Positions 52,572-60,990 of a stretch of DNA of 64,000 nt are shown piece after piece. Origin of the DNA: Lentzea fradiae (GTDB lineage: Bacteria > Actinomycetota > Actinomycetes > Mycobacteriales > Pseudonocardiaceae); assembly GCF_900100955.1 (NCBI RefSeq), contig NZ_FNCC01000020.1, positions 1 through 64,000 on the forward strand, given 5' to 3'. The notes below the pieces were generated by a model, which was not told where the DNA came from, ran no database searches, and saw only the letters and a program-made list of their open reading frames with translations. How positions within the stretch are numbered: position 1 is the first letter of the stretch; every line of letters starts with the position of its first letter. Both the position numbers and the translations under genes were made by a program.

Positions 52572-52687
52572 CACCCGAGGGGGAGAGCCGCCAGGCGACA
52601 ACCGTGCCCCGTCGCCTGGCACCCCTCTGCCCGGCCAAGCGTTCCGGCAAACGCTGCCATGACGGCCACTCTTCCGTGTCCGTGACG

Positions 52688-52740
52688 AGTACGCGGGGGC
52701 CCCGCGTACTGTGAGAAGACACGTGGGGCTCCCGCGTGAC
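52688..52740. repeat. Dispersed intergenic palindrome family, copy C
   Basis: Perfect 11-bp arms, AGTACGCGGGG (52688-52698) and CCCCGCGTACT (52700-52710), surround one base. A second, slightly imperfect hairpin follows at 52721-52737. The tandem arrangement is the same as copy A. It lies between the convergent ferredoxin and SARP genes. The remaining part of 52572-52767 shows no gene. Confidence 0.8.
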
Positions 52741-52767
52741 TCGGAAAATCACTCGGTCGGGTGAGAG

Positions 52768-55695
52768 TCAGGACCTGGTCGTGAGCCGCAGCTCGTCGAC
52801 CTCCGCCTGGAACCCCGCCGCGGTGAGGGTCTCCTCGGCCTGCCGCCAGTGCTCGCGGGCCTCCTCGGCCCGTCCCGCGCGCTCCAGGGCGTTGCCCAGC
52901 ACGCGCAACGACCGGCCGAACTCCGGCGGCGAGTCCATCTCCCGCGCCTGCTCCAGCGCGAGCGACGCGAGCCGCAGCGCCTCCTGCGGCGACGAGGCGA
53001 GGCCGGACCTCAGGCGCCACACCCAGATGCGGCCCTGCCGGTCGTCGTGCTCCTCGAAGAACTCCCACGCCAGCCGCAGCTGCTCCTCGGCGAGCGCCAC
53101 CTCGTCCGACCGGATCAGCGTGTCCGCGAGGAACAGCCGGATGTTCGCCGCCATGTCCGGGTCGCCCATCCTGCGGGCCGCCGCGAGCGAGGACCTCAGG
53201 AACTCCGCCGACCGCGCCAGCTCGCCGGTGAACTGGTGCAGCCGCCCCAGCTCCAGCGTCGCCATCAGCTCGCTCTGCTCGTCGCCGAGGCTGTTCGCGA
53301 GGCGCCGCGCCCGTTCCAGGTAGCCGGTGGCCGCGGCCAGCCCGCCCGCCCGGCGTTCGATGGCGCCCAGCGAGCACAGCACCTCGATCTCGCCGTGCGG
53401 GTTGCCGGAGGCGACGAACCGGGTCATCGCCTGACGGTGGGCCTCCCGCGCCTCGGCGGACCGGCCGCTCCACTCGTGCATCCAGCCCATGCCGTACCAG
53501 CCGTACGCCTCGCCCCACACGTCCCCCGTGGCGGCGAAACCCTCCTGTGCGGCCTGGAAGTTCTCCGAGGCCGCCACGTAGTCGTGCATCCGGGCGCGCA
53601 GGATGCCGCGCTGCTGGAACAGGACGGGCTTGCGCTCGGGCGGCGCGCACGACAGCCCGATGCAGTTGAGCTGCTCCCAGTCGTCGAAGCGGGCCCGCAG
53701 GTCGCAGAACGCCGCCGACCGGATCGCGAGCTCGGCGGCCTGCGCGCCCAGTCCGAGCGCGGCGGCCTGGGTGACGAGGGCGTGGATGTTCTGCCACTCC
53801 GCGTCGAACCAGGTGGCCGCGTCACCGAGGTCGAACGGCGCGAGCTCCGCCGGTTCCAGCCGGATCGCCTGGTGGGGCAGCTCGGCGTCGGCACGCGTCG
53901 CGAGGTCGAGCCACTGCTCGAACAGCGCCTTCAGCGCCTCGGCCGGGTCCTCGGTCGCCGCCTCCCTGCCGAACGCGCGCAGCAGGTCGTGCAGCCGGTA
54001 CCGCACCTGCCCGGCCGCGTCCCTGCCCGCGTAGTCGACGAGCCGGGCGTCGACGAGCGCCTCGACGTGGTCCTCCGCGTCGTCGACGTCGAGGCCCAGC
54101 AGCGGTGAGGCCGTCCACGCCGGGAAGTCCGGTGTGTCGACCAGCGACAGCAGCCGGAACGCCGTCTGGTGTGACGCGTCGAGACCGTCGTAGGACAGCG
54201 CCAGCGAGGCGCGGACGTCGAGGTCGCCGAGGGACAGCTCGTCGAAGCGGCGGCGCTCGTCGGACAGCCGTCCCGCGAGCTTCGCGAGCTGCCAGTGCGG
54301 GCGGGCGACCAGCCGGGCCGCCGCCACCCGCAACGCGAGCGGCAACTGGCCGCAGTACGCCACGATCTCCTGCGCCGCACGGGGTTCCGCGGCACATCTG
54401 GCCTCGCCGACGGCCGTCCGCAGCAACGTCAGCGCGTCGTCCTGGGGCAGCACGTCCAGCGGCACGACGTGCGCCGCCTCCAGCCCCGCCAGGGCCGCAC
54501 GGGACGTCACCAGCGCCGCACCCGACGTCGTGCCCGGCAGCAACGGCCGCACCTGCGCCTCGTTGACCGCGTTGTCCAGCACGACGAGGATCCGCCGGTC
54601 CGACAACAGGTCCCGGTACAGGTCCACCCGGTCCTCCACGGAGGACGGAATGGCGCCGCCGGAGACGCCGAGGCCGCGCAGCAACCGGTCCAGCGCCGCC
54701 GCGGGCCCGACCGGTTGCTGCTCGCCGCCGCGCAGGTTCAGGTACAGCTGGCCGTCCGGGAACGCGTCGCGCACGGCGTGTGCGCAGTGGACGGCCAGCG
54801 AGGTCTTGCCGACACCGCCGGGACCGGTGATCGTCCACGTGCCGCCGGCGCGCAGCCCGGTCGTGAGCCGCGCGACCTCGTCGGCACGGCCGGAGAAGTC
54901 GCCGACCGCGGGCGGCAGCCAGGACGGTCCCGCCTGGACGGCGACCGGTGCCGACGACCCGGCGAGCACCTCCATGTGCAGTGCGCGCAGCTCCGCGTTC
55001 GGGTCGATGCCGAGCTCGTCGGCGAGCACCTCGCTCGCCCGGCGGAAGACGTCGAGGGCCTGCGCCTGCTGGCCGGACCGGTGCAGCGCGAGCATCAGCT
55101 GGTACCAGAACCGCTCCCGCAGCGGGTGTTCCGCGACCAGCGAGCGCAGCTCGTCGACGAGCTGGTCGTGCCTGCCGAGCTGCAGCTCGGCGTCGTTGCG
55201 GCGTTCCAGCACCTCCCAGCGCTGCTCGTTGAGCCGCTGCACGTCGGTCTGCTCCATCCGCAGCGACGAGACCTGGTCCAGCGCCGGTCCTCGCCACAGC
55301 GCCGCGGCCTCGCCGAGCAGCCGCGCCTCGGTCTCCAGGTCGGGGGCGCGCCGGGCCTCCGCCCGCAGCTTCTGGAACGTCAGCAGGTCGAGCTGGTCGT
55401 CCTCGACGTGGATGGAGTAGCCGGTCGGCCACGTGCGGACGAGCTTGCGGTCGGCGAGGTCGTCCAGCGACTGCCGCAGCCGCATGACGTAGGTCTGCAG
55501 GGTCGCGCGCGCCGCACCGGAGGGCTCGTCGCCCCACAGGTGCTCCATCAGCTCGTAGGACGACACCGGCGCGTTGGCCTTCATCAGCAACGCGGCGAGC
55601 AGCACGCGCTGCTTGGCCGACCGCAGCTCCACGACCCGGCCGGAATCGATGACCTGCAACGATCCGAGAACCCTGAACGCCCACCGCCGTCGCAT
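52768..55695 (-). CDS. SARP-type (AfsR-like) regulator with BTAD, NB-ARC and TPR domains
   Basis: This 975-aa regulator has an OmpR-type winged helix (about 5-95; FRVLGSLQVIDSGRVVELRSAKQRVLLAALL), a bacterial transcriptional activation domain (about 100-245) and an NB-ARC ATPase. The ATPase has the P-loop GPGGVGKTSLAVH (about 290) and VVLDNAVNEAQVRPLL. A TPR array follows (about 700-970). AfsR-type proteins activate secondary metabolism in response to signals. The ATG start at 55695 gives MRRRWAFRVLG. No biosynthetic cluster is next to it, so the target may be remote or the P450 operon. Confidence 0.92.
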   Translation of the reverse strand: MRRRWAFRVLGSLQVIDSGRVVELRSAKQRVLLAALLMKANAPVSSYELMEHLWGDEPSGAARATLQTYVMRLRQSLDDLADRKLVRTWPTGYSIHVEDDQLDLLTFQKLRAEARRAPDLETEARLLGEAAALWRGPALDQVSSLRMEQTDVQRLNEQRWEVLERRNDAELQLGRHDQLVDELRSLVAEHPLRERFWYQLMLALHRSGQQAQALDVFRRASEVLADELGIDPNAELRALHMEVLAGSSAPVAVQAGPSWLPPAVGDFSGRADEVARLTTGLRAGGTWTITGPGGVGKTSLAVHCAHAVRDAFPDGQLYLNLRGGEQQPVGPAAALDRLLRGLGVSGGAIPSSVEDRVDLYRDLLSDRRILVVLDNAVNEAQVRPLLPGTTSGAALVTSRAALAGLEAAHVVPLDVLPQDDALTLLRTAVGEARCAAEPRAAQEIVAYCGQLPLALRVAAARLVARPHWQLAKLAGRLSDERRRFDELSLGDLDVRASLALSYDGLDASHQTAFRLLSLVDTPDFPAWTASPLLGLDVDDAEDHVEALVDARLVDYAGRDAAGQVRYRLHDLLRAFGREAATEDPAEALKALFEQWLDLATRADAELPHQAIRLEPAELAPFDLGDAATWFDAEWQNIHALVTQAAALGLGAQAAELAIRSAAFCDLRARFDDWEQLNCIGLSCAPPERKPVLFQQRGILRARMHDYVAASENFQAAQEGFAATGDVWGEAYGWYGMGWMHEWSGRSAEAREAHRQAMTRFVASGNPHGEIEVLCSLGAIERRAGGLAAATGYLERARRLANSLGDEQSELMATLELGRLHQFTGELARSAEFLRSSLAAARRMGDPDMAANIRLFLADTLIRSDEVALAEEQLRLAWEFFEEHDDRQGRIWVWRLRSGLASSPQEALRLASLALEQAREMDSPPEFGRSLRVLGNALERAGRAEEAREHWRQAEETLTAAGFQAEVDELRLTTRS

Positions 55696-55768
55696 GGGCC
55701 AGATCCTAACCAGCCGGTAACCGGACGTGTCAGTGAAATGTCAGCGGGTCACGTGATGCTCCTCGCCC

Positions 55769-56206
55769 ATGAGAAGGACTTCCCTCGCCGCCGTCGTCGC
55801 GCTGCTGCTGGGGCTGGTGACCGCGAACAACGCGCTGGCCGAGAGCGCGCCCGGCTGCGGGCCCGTGACCCAGATCGGCAGCACCGGCTACATCGGTGAC
55901 AACGGGCAGCGCTGGGCGTCGGTCAAGCAGTTCAAGGGCTGTGGCAAGAACTGGGCGTACATCTACACCTGGGCCAGCGTGCACGGCGCGGGCGCCCCGT
56001 ACACCCCCGAGATGATCATCATCGAGAAGTGGGCCAGCACCAGTGCCCGCGAGCCGTTCGGGCACGCCGGCCAGAAGTCGGGCAAGTACCGCCAGCAGGA
56101 GCTGTGGTCGTCCGGCACCGACACGCTGAGCGTCTGCACCTCCGCCTACGCCGAGTGGAACTCCGGCGCGATGACCTACCGGGCGCGGTCCAGCATCCGC
56201 TGCTGA
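55769..56206 (+). CDS. Small secreted Cys-containing protein
   Basis: This 145-aa protein has a clear signal peptide (MRRTSLAAVVALLLGLVTANNALA, cut near residue 24). The mature part has about 120 residues with four Cys (GCGPV, GCGKN, SVCTS, final RC), likely two disulfides. Aromatic-rich segments such as WAYIYTWASV are visible. No family is recognised. It is divergent from the SARP regulator and followed by a hairpin. It could be a secreted inhibitor, a lectin-like protein or another surface protein; this cannot be decided. Confidence 0.7.
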   Translation: MRRTSLAAVVALLLGLVTANNALAESAPGCGPVTQIGSTGYIGDNGQRWASVKQFKGCGKNWAYIYTWASVHGAGAPYTPEMIIIEKWASTSAREPFGHAGQKSGKYRQQELWSSGTDTLSVCTSAYAEWNSGAMTYRARSSIRC

Positions 56207-56219
56207 CCGCCCGCAGAGC

Positions 56220-56258
56220 CGGAACGGCTCCCGGCCCCCCAGCGGGGTGGCCGTTCCG
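56220..56258 (+). terminator. Terminator between the secreted-protein and TPR genes
   Basis: GGAACGGC (56221-56228) pairs with GCCGTTCC (56250-56257), with CCCC/GGGG pairing inside. It lies between convergent genes and may serve both. Confidence 0.75.
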
Positions 56259-56337
56259 ACCGGGGTGTCGCCGGGGCCCGAAGCCCAAACCTCTCCTCGG
56301 GTCCCGGCGGCCCCTTCCAGGTCCGGTGTCCTCCTGG

Positions 56338-57294
56338 TCAGGCCGCTCCCGGCGACCGCATGAACGCCCCCAGCCGCGACGACAGCTCGTCCGCCGCCTC
56401 GTTGCCGCGCAGCTTGTCCGCCTCCTGCTTCAACGGCCGCATCCGGTCCCTGGTGCGGGCCGAGCGGATGGGTCCGGACAGCGCGATCGCCTTCTCCCCG
56501 ATCTCACGGGCGTGCTCCGGCTCGTTCTGCACCAGGTAGTTGACCGCCAGCGCCGCGAGGCGGAACGACTGGCTGCGCGAGGCGTCCTCTCCCCCGGTCG
56601 CGATGGCCCTGGTGAGCAGCGGGATCGCCGTGCGCGCGTACTTCACGTCGCAGTTGCGTGCCAGCTCCGTGTGCACCATGCCGCCGATCGACACGAGGTC
56701 CGCCAGGTCGAAGAACCGCGCCCACGGCGGCGCGTGCTCGGCTTCCGCTCGTTCGAACTCGTCCTGGGCTCGGGCGAACTGGCGCAGCGCCTGCCGTTCC
56801 GCGCCCATCTTGGCGAACGCCCAGGCTTCGTTGGCGTGCAGGATCGACACGGCCAGCGTCGACCCGCTGGCCTGCGCGATGGGCAGGCCGCGCTGGAACG
56901 ACTCCAGCGCGTCCTGGGGCAGCTCGTAGTGCAGGTGCACGCGGCCCATCCGGTAGTGGATGTTGGCCTCCAGCGCGCTGTTACCCGACGCGCGGGCCAG
57001 CTCCATCGCCCGGCCGAAGTGCCGGTGGGCGGACTCCAGCAGGCCCATGTCGAACGACGCCCAGCCCGCCAGGTTGTTGAGGTCGGCGATGGCGACCTGG
57101 AGCCGTTGCAGCACCACGCCCGGCGCCCCGGTGCCGAGCAACGGGTTCGCCCAGCCGAGCAACGCGACGCACGCGTCCCGGCAGGCACCTCCGCCGTACT
57201 CGTAGTCGAGTGCCCTCAACGCCCCTGTCAGCGTCTCGACGTGCCGCACGTCTGTCTTGTCCACATGAGCGGGAAAAACGCCGTCGTCGAACAT
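56338..57294 (-). CDS. TPR protein resembling the C-terminal half of XRE regulators, without HTH
   Basis: This 318-aa all-helical protein has several TPR-like pairs (LAGWASFDMGLLESAHRHFGRAMELARASGN; ANIHYRMGRVHLHYELPQDALESFQRGLPIA). The N-terminal DVRHVETLTGALRALDYEYGGGACRDACVALLGW is the segment that normally follows the HTH in actinobacterial XRE/TPR regulators, but here no HTH is encoded. ATG at 57294 follows AGGAGGA. The 171-bp gap to the next gene holds a CCGAAT-N3-ATTCGG palindrome at 57420. It may be a peptide sensor or an anti-regulator; its role is unknown. Confidence 0.7.
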   Translation of the reverse strand: MFDDGVFPAHVDKTDVRHVETLTGALRALDYEYGGGACRDACVALLGWANPLLGTGAPGVVLQRLQVAIADLNNLAGWASFDMGLLESAHRHFGRAMELARASGNSALEANIHYRMGRVHLHYELPQDALESFQRGLPIAQASGSTLAVSILHANEAWAFAKMGAERQALRQFARAQDEFERAEAEHAPPWARFFDLADLVSIGGMVHTELARNCDVKYARTAIPLLTRAIATGGEDASRSQSFRLAALAVNYLVQNEPEHAREIGEKAIALSGPIRSARTRDRMRPLKQEADKLRGNEAADELSSRLGAFMRSPGAA

Positions 57295-57419
57295 GGCTGG
57301 TCCTCCTGACGTGCGTCGGACACTCCTCGTCGAGATACCCGTTGCGCACCGCCGGTACTCACCGCGCCACCGGTCGCCCGGCCGGGGAAAGGGGCCACAA
57401 CGGTGACAGGAAACCGGAG

Positions 57420-57434
57420 CCGAATCCAATTCGG
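57420..57434. promoter_or_regulatory. Palindrome CCGAAT-N3-ATTCGG upstream of the TPR gene
   Basis: Perfect 6+6 inverted repeat between the glycosyltransferase gene (stop 57466) and the TPR gene (start 57294). It is a candidate operator; the binding protein is unknown. Confidence 0.35.
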
Positions 57435-57465
57435 TGACCGCACCTCACCGGAACGGCCGCCCGGT

Positions 57466-59379
57466 TCACTCTTCCAGGACTACCGCGGGTGAGCCGGGAA
57501 CCCCACAGCCGGGAGCACTGCCGAGCAGGCCGGTGCGCCGCACCTTCATCCACCGCAGCTGGGTGCCGTGCGCGGCCGTGATCACCGACTGGATGACCAC
57601 CGCGTACGTCAGCTGCCGGTAGACGAGCTGCTGCAACGGGTACGCCCACAACGGTTTGAGCGACTCGCCGTCCAGCCGCAGCGCGTACCCGGCGCTCGCG
57701 GTCTGCAAGAGCAGGAACGCCGTCCACACGACGAACGCGAGCGGGGCGTCCGCCACCAGGAAGCCGTAGAGGACGTAGAGGTCCATCACCGGCGCGAGCA
57801 ACGGCAGCAGCAGGTGGAACGCCAGCAGGTACAGCAGCCCGAAACGGCCCATCGGCCCGCTCTCGACCAGTGCCCGGCGGTGCTTCCACATCGACTGGAA
57901 CGTGCCATACGACCAGCGGTAGCGCTGCCGGAACAGGCCGCGCAGGCTGCTCGGCGCCTCGGTCCACGCCTTGGCCTGCGGCCGGTACGCGACCCTCCAG
58001 CCCGCGCGCGTGACCGCCATCGTGAGGTCGGTGTCCTCGGCCAGCGTCTGGTCGCTGACACCGCCGGCGTCGGTGATGGCGGCCCTGCGGAACGCGCCGA
58101 CCGCGCCCGGCACCGTCGGGATGCACCGCAGCGCGTGCAGGATCTGGCGGTCGAGGTTGGACCCCGCGCAGTACTCCAGGTGCTGCCAGCGTCCCAGCAG
58201 GCCCTTCCGGTTGCCCACCTTGGCGTTGCCGGACACGGCGCCGACGGCGCTGTCCGCGAACGGCTGCACGAGCTGGCCGATGGTGTCCGGCTCGAAGATC
58301 GTGTCGCCGTCGAGCAGCACCAGGACGTCGTGCCGTGCCCGGCTGATGCCCGCGTTGAGCGCGGCGGGCTTGCCCTGGTTGTCCTGCCGCAGCACGGTGA
58401 CGCCGGGCAGGCCGAGCTCCTCCGCGCGGTCGGCGGTGCCGTCGGTCGAGCCGTCGTCGACGACGACCACCTCGACGTCCGCGAGGTGGTCGTTCGCGGC
58501 GATGGACCGGACCGTGGCGGCGATGTTCAGCGCCTCGTTGTACGCGGGCACGACGACCGAGACCGGTGGCGCGAACCACGGCGGCGGATCGGCCTCGCTC
58601 TCGCGGCGCAGCCGGCGGTCGGTGTGCGCGAGCCCGAGCTGCATGGCCGTGCGCAGCAGGCCGAGCAACGCCGCGATGGCGATCGCCGTGCCGAACAGCA
58701 CGAGCACCACACCGCCGTTGCGCTGGGACCACGCGGTGACCGCGCCGGTGAACCGCTCCGTCCCGCTCGCGGTGACCAGCGGCTCGTCGGTGACCGCGAC
58801 GAACCGGTAGCCGGGCTGCCTCGTCAGCTCCCGCGCGATGTCCGCGCCGATGCTGCCGTCGTCGTGCAGCCGGACGACGCCTCCCCGTTCCCGCAACGAC
58901 ATCCGCACCAGCGTGCCGATGTCCTGGTGGTCGCGGTCGCCGCTGTCGACCTCGGCGGGCGCGCCGACCAGCGGCGTGTGCGCGCCGAGCACGTCGGCCA
59001 GCGCCGCCTGGGCGAGCGCGCGGTTCAGCCCGGTGACGTGGTCGCCCTCCGCGCGGAAGCCGTCGATCCCGATCCGGTGGCCCTCCTCGGCGATCCGGCG
59101 GGTCACCTCCGGGTTGCGCGTCACCTGGGTGCCGGTGACGAAGAACGTCGCACGGATTCCCGTCTCCTTCAGGACGTCCAAGACCCTGGGTGTCCACTTG
59201 GGATCCGGTCCGCCGTGGAACGCCAGCGCCAGCGTGTTCTCCGGCAGCTGCCGGTGTTCTCCCGCGTGCCGCACCGGCTCGGGCCTGATCGCCGTGTAGG
59301 CGTGGAAGGACACCACGCCCATCAGCACGACCAGCCCGAGCAGGATGGAGACCCAGTGCAGCCTGGGGGCGCGCCTCAC
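57466..59379 (-). CDS. Processive family 2 glycosyltransferase fused to an inactive NodB deacetylase domain
   Basis: This 637-aa membrane protein has an N-terminal TM helix, an outer polysaccharide-deacetylase-like domain (about 40-205), a TM helix, a GT2 domain (about 250-490) and C-terminal TM helices. GT2 motifs are complete: VVVPAYNE, VVVDDGSTD, LLDGDTIF, EDTDLTM and QRYRWSYG. NodB motifs are not: the metal-binding TFDDG reads AFHGG and the H-x3-H motif is missing, so deacetylation is unlikely. It probably makes or exports a cell-surface glycan. GTG at 59379 overlaps the stop of a 41-aa membrane protein (GTGA), so its translation is coupled. Confidence 0.88.
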   Translation of the reverse strand: MRRAPRLHWVSILLGLVVLMGVVSFHAYTAIRPEPVRHAGEHRQLPENTLALAFHGGPDPKWTPRVLDVLKETGIRATFFVTGTQVTRNPEVTRRIAEEGHRIGIDGFRAEGDHVTGLNRALAQAALADVLGAHTPLVGAPAEVDSGDRDHQDIGTLVRMSLRERGGVVRLHDDGSIGADIARELTRQPGYRFVAVTDEPLVTASGTERFTGAVTAWSQRNGGVVLVLFGTAIAIAALLGLLRTAMQLGLAHTDRRLRRESEADPPPWFAPPVSVVVPAYNEALNIAATVRSIAANDHLADVEVVVVDDGSTDGTADRAEELGLPGVTVLRQDNQGKPAALNAGISRARHDVLVLLDGDTIFEPDTIGQLVQPFADSAVGAVSGNAKVGNRKGLLGRWQHLEYCAGSNLDRQILHALRCIPTVPGAVGAFRRAAITDAGGVSDQTLAEDTDLTMAVTRAGWRVAYRPQAKAWTEAPSSLRGLFRQRYRWSYGTFQSMWKHRRALVESGPMGRFGLLYLLAFHLLLPLLAPVMDLYVLYGFLVADAPLAFVVWTAFLLLQTASAGYALRLDGESLKPLWAYPLQQLVYRQLTYAVVIQSVITAAHGTQLRWMKVRRTGLLGSAPGCGVPGSPAVVLEE

Positions 59380-59501
59380 CACGCTCCCAGCAAGGTGCCC
59401 GCGACCACCGCCGCGAACACGATCAGTCCACAAGCGACGGACAGGCTGACCGCGCCCGCGGCTACCCGTCTCCCGCCGTTCCCGTCGACGAAGACCTGCA
59501 T
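59376..59501 (-). CDS. 41-aa single-pass membrane protein coupled to the glycosyltransferase
   Basis: The ATG at 59501 follows a GGGGGGAAAG ribosome binding site. The product starts MQVFVDGNGGRR and continues as one long hydrophobic helix (AAGAVSLSVACGLIVFAAVVAGTLLGAW). It overlaps the 3' end of the DUF6542-like gene by 40 bases in another frame and the glycosyltransferase start by four. It is probably a small accessory subunit of the synthase; this is inference from coupling. Confidence 0.65.
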   Translation of the reverse strand: MQVFVDGNGGRRVAAGAVSLSVACGLIVFAAVVAGTLLGAW

Positions 59502-59881
59502 TTCGCTTTCCCCCCAGAAAGTACGCGGACGAGCGCGACCGCCACGGCCGTGCCCACCGCCACCGCGAGCCACGGGAACCCGTTGACGAACCACGGGACC
59601 GCGTCCGCGGCGAACTCCTTGCCACTGGCCCACATCGCCTGCCGCTGGGACTGCCGCTGCCACGCCGCGTTGCCCACCGCGAGCACGACGAACACGACCG
59701 GTGGCGCCGGTGCCACGGTCCACAACCCCACACGACGGACGAACGCCGATGCCACGACGGCACCCGTCACCAAGCAGACGCCGAACGGCCAGCCGAGGTT
59801 GCCCCCGTCGATCCAAACCCCCGTTTGGACGAACACGACCAGCACCCCCAGCGCCGCCAAACTCGGCAGCTGAACCCCCAT
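59462..59881 (-). CDS. DUF6542-like membrane protein
   Basis: This 139-aa protein has four hydrophobic segments (LPSLAALGVLVVFVQTG, LGWPFGVCLVTGAVVASAFV, VFVVLAVGNAAW, WLAVAVGTAVAVALVRVL). The pattern of short beta-free TM pairs with the LGWPFGV..TGAVVA.FVRR motif matches DUF6542 proteins. The ATG at 59881 has no strong ribosome binding site. It leads into the 41-aa protein and glycosyltransferase genes. Confidence 0.7.
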   Translation of the reverse strand: MGVQLPSLAALGVLVVFVQTGVWIDGGNLGWPFGVCLVTGAVVASAFVRRVGLWTVAPAPPVVFVVLAVGNAAWQRQSQRQAMWASGKEFAADAVPWFVNGFPWLAVAVGTAVAVALVRVLSGGKAKCRSSSTGTAGDG

Positions 59882-59914
59882 GACCGCCTAGAGTAGGGGA
59901 CGGGGGTTTCGCAG

Positions 59915-60982
59915 ATGAAGTCATATGGCGGTCGTCACCGCACTGTTTTCCTTGTCCTGCTGCGTGTTGTGTGGACCGCGGTGTGCGCGGCCGTGCTCGT
60001 CGTGTCCGGCGTCGCCTGGTCGACCGTGTCCACGATCTCGACGGGGGTCGAGAGGTCGTACGCGATCCCGGACGACGTCCCGCGCTCGACGTCCGGCCGC
60101 AACATCCTGATCATGGGCCTCACCACGCGCCTCGACCTGCACGGCGAACCGCTGCCGGACGACGTGCTGCGGCGCATGCAGGCGGGTGAGAGCGACCGCG
60201 GCGGCTACAACGCGAACACGCTGATCCTGTTGCGCGTTCCCGTTTCCGGCCCGGCGGTCGCGATGTCCGTGCCGCGCGACAACCTGGTCCCGCTCGCGTC
60301 CGGCGGCGAGGGCAAGATCAAGGAGGCGTACGGCCGGGCCAAGATCGCCGAGGAGGAACGGCTGCGCGCCGCGGGCCAGCACGACCCGCGCACGCTCGAA
60401 CGGGCCGGCCGGGAGGCGGGGCGCCGCGCCCAGGTCCGCACGGTGTCGGCGTTCCTGAACCAGCCGGTCGACCACCTGGTGGAGATCTCGCTGATCGGCT
60501 TCTTCCACATCGCGGAGGGGCTCGGCGGTGTCGACGTGTGCCTGCGCGCCGCGACGAAGGACCCGTTGTCGGGCGCGGACTTCCCGGCGGGGCCGCAGCA
60601 CCTCGACGCGGGCCAGGCGCTGTCGTTCGTGCGGCAGCGGCACGGTCTGCCCGACGGCGACCTGGGCCGCACCCGCCGCCAGCAGGCGTTCCTGGCCGCG
60701 GTGGCGAAGCGGCTGAAGGGCGCGGACGTGGGCGTGGTGCGGGCGATGGCGGACATGGCGAAGCAGGACGTCGTCCTCGACGCGGCGTTCGACCTGGCCG
60801 AGTTCACCACGAACCTGCCGTCGGAGGTGCGGTTCGAGACGCTGCCGATCGAGGGCGGCGCGCGCGTCGGCGGCCTGGACGTCAACCGGGTCGACCCGGC
60901 CAAGGTGCAGGCGAAGGTGACCGAGCTGGCCACCGCGCCGCCTCCCCCGCCGCCGGACGACGGCGTGCCGTGCGTCGACTGA
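59915..60982 (+). CDS. LytR-CpsA-Psr (LCP) glycopolymer ligase
   Basis: This 355-aa protein has an N-terminal TM anchor (VFLVLLRVVWTAVCAAVLVVSGV) and an extracellular LCP domain. NILIMGL, NANTLILLRV, AMSVPRDNLVPL, KIKEAYGRA, LVEISLIGFFHIAEGLGGVDV and ALSFVRQRHGLPDGDLGRTRRQQAFLAAVAKR carry the conserved Asp/Arg residues that bind the polyprenyl-phosphate donor. LCP enzymes attach teichoic-acid-like or arabinogalactan polymers to peptidoglycan. It is divergent from the GT2 group, which suggests a shared polymer. A TAGAGT -10 lies at 59889-59894. Confidence 0.93.
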   Translation: MKSYGGRHRTVFLVLLRVVWTAVCAAVLVVSGVAWSTVSTISTGVERSYAIPDDVPRSTSGRNILIMGLTTRLDLHGEPLPDDVLRRMQAGESDRGGYNANTLILLRVPVSGPAVAMSVPRDNLVPLASGGEGKIKEAYGRAKIAEEERLRAAGQHDPRTLERAGREAGRRAQVRTVSAFLNQPVDHLVEISLIGFFHIAEGLGGVDVCLRAATKDPLSGADFPAGPQHLDAGQALSFVRQRHGLPDGDLGRTRRQQAFLAAVAKRLKGADVGVVRAMADMAKQDVVLDAAFDLAEFTTNLPSEVRFETLPIEGGARVGGLDVNRVDPAKVQAKVTELATAPPPPPPDDGVPCVD

Positions 60983-60990
60983 CGCCGGGA

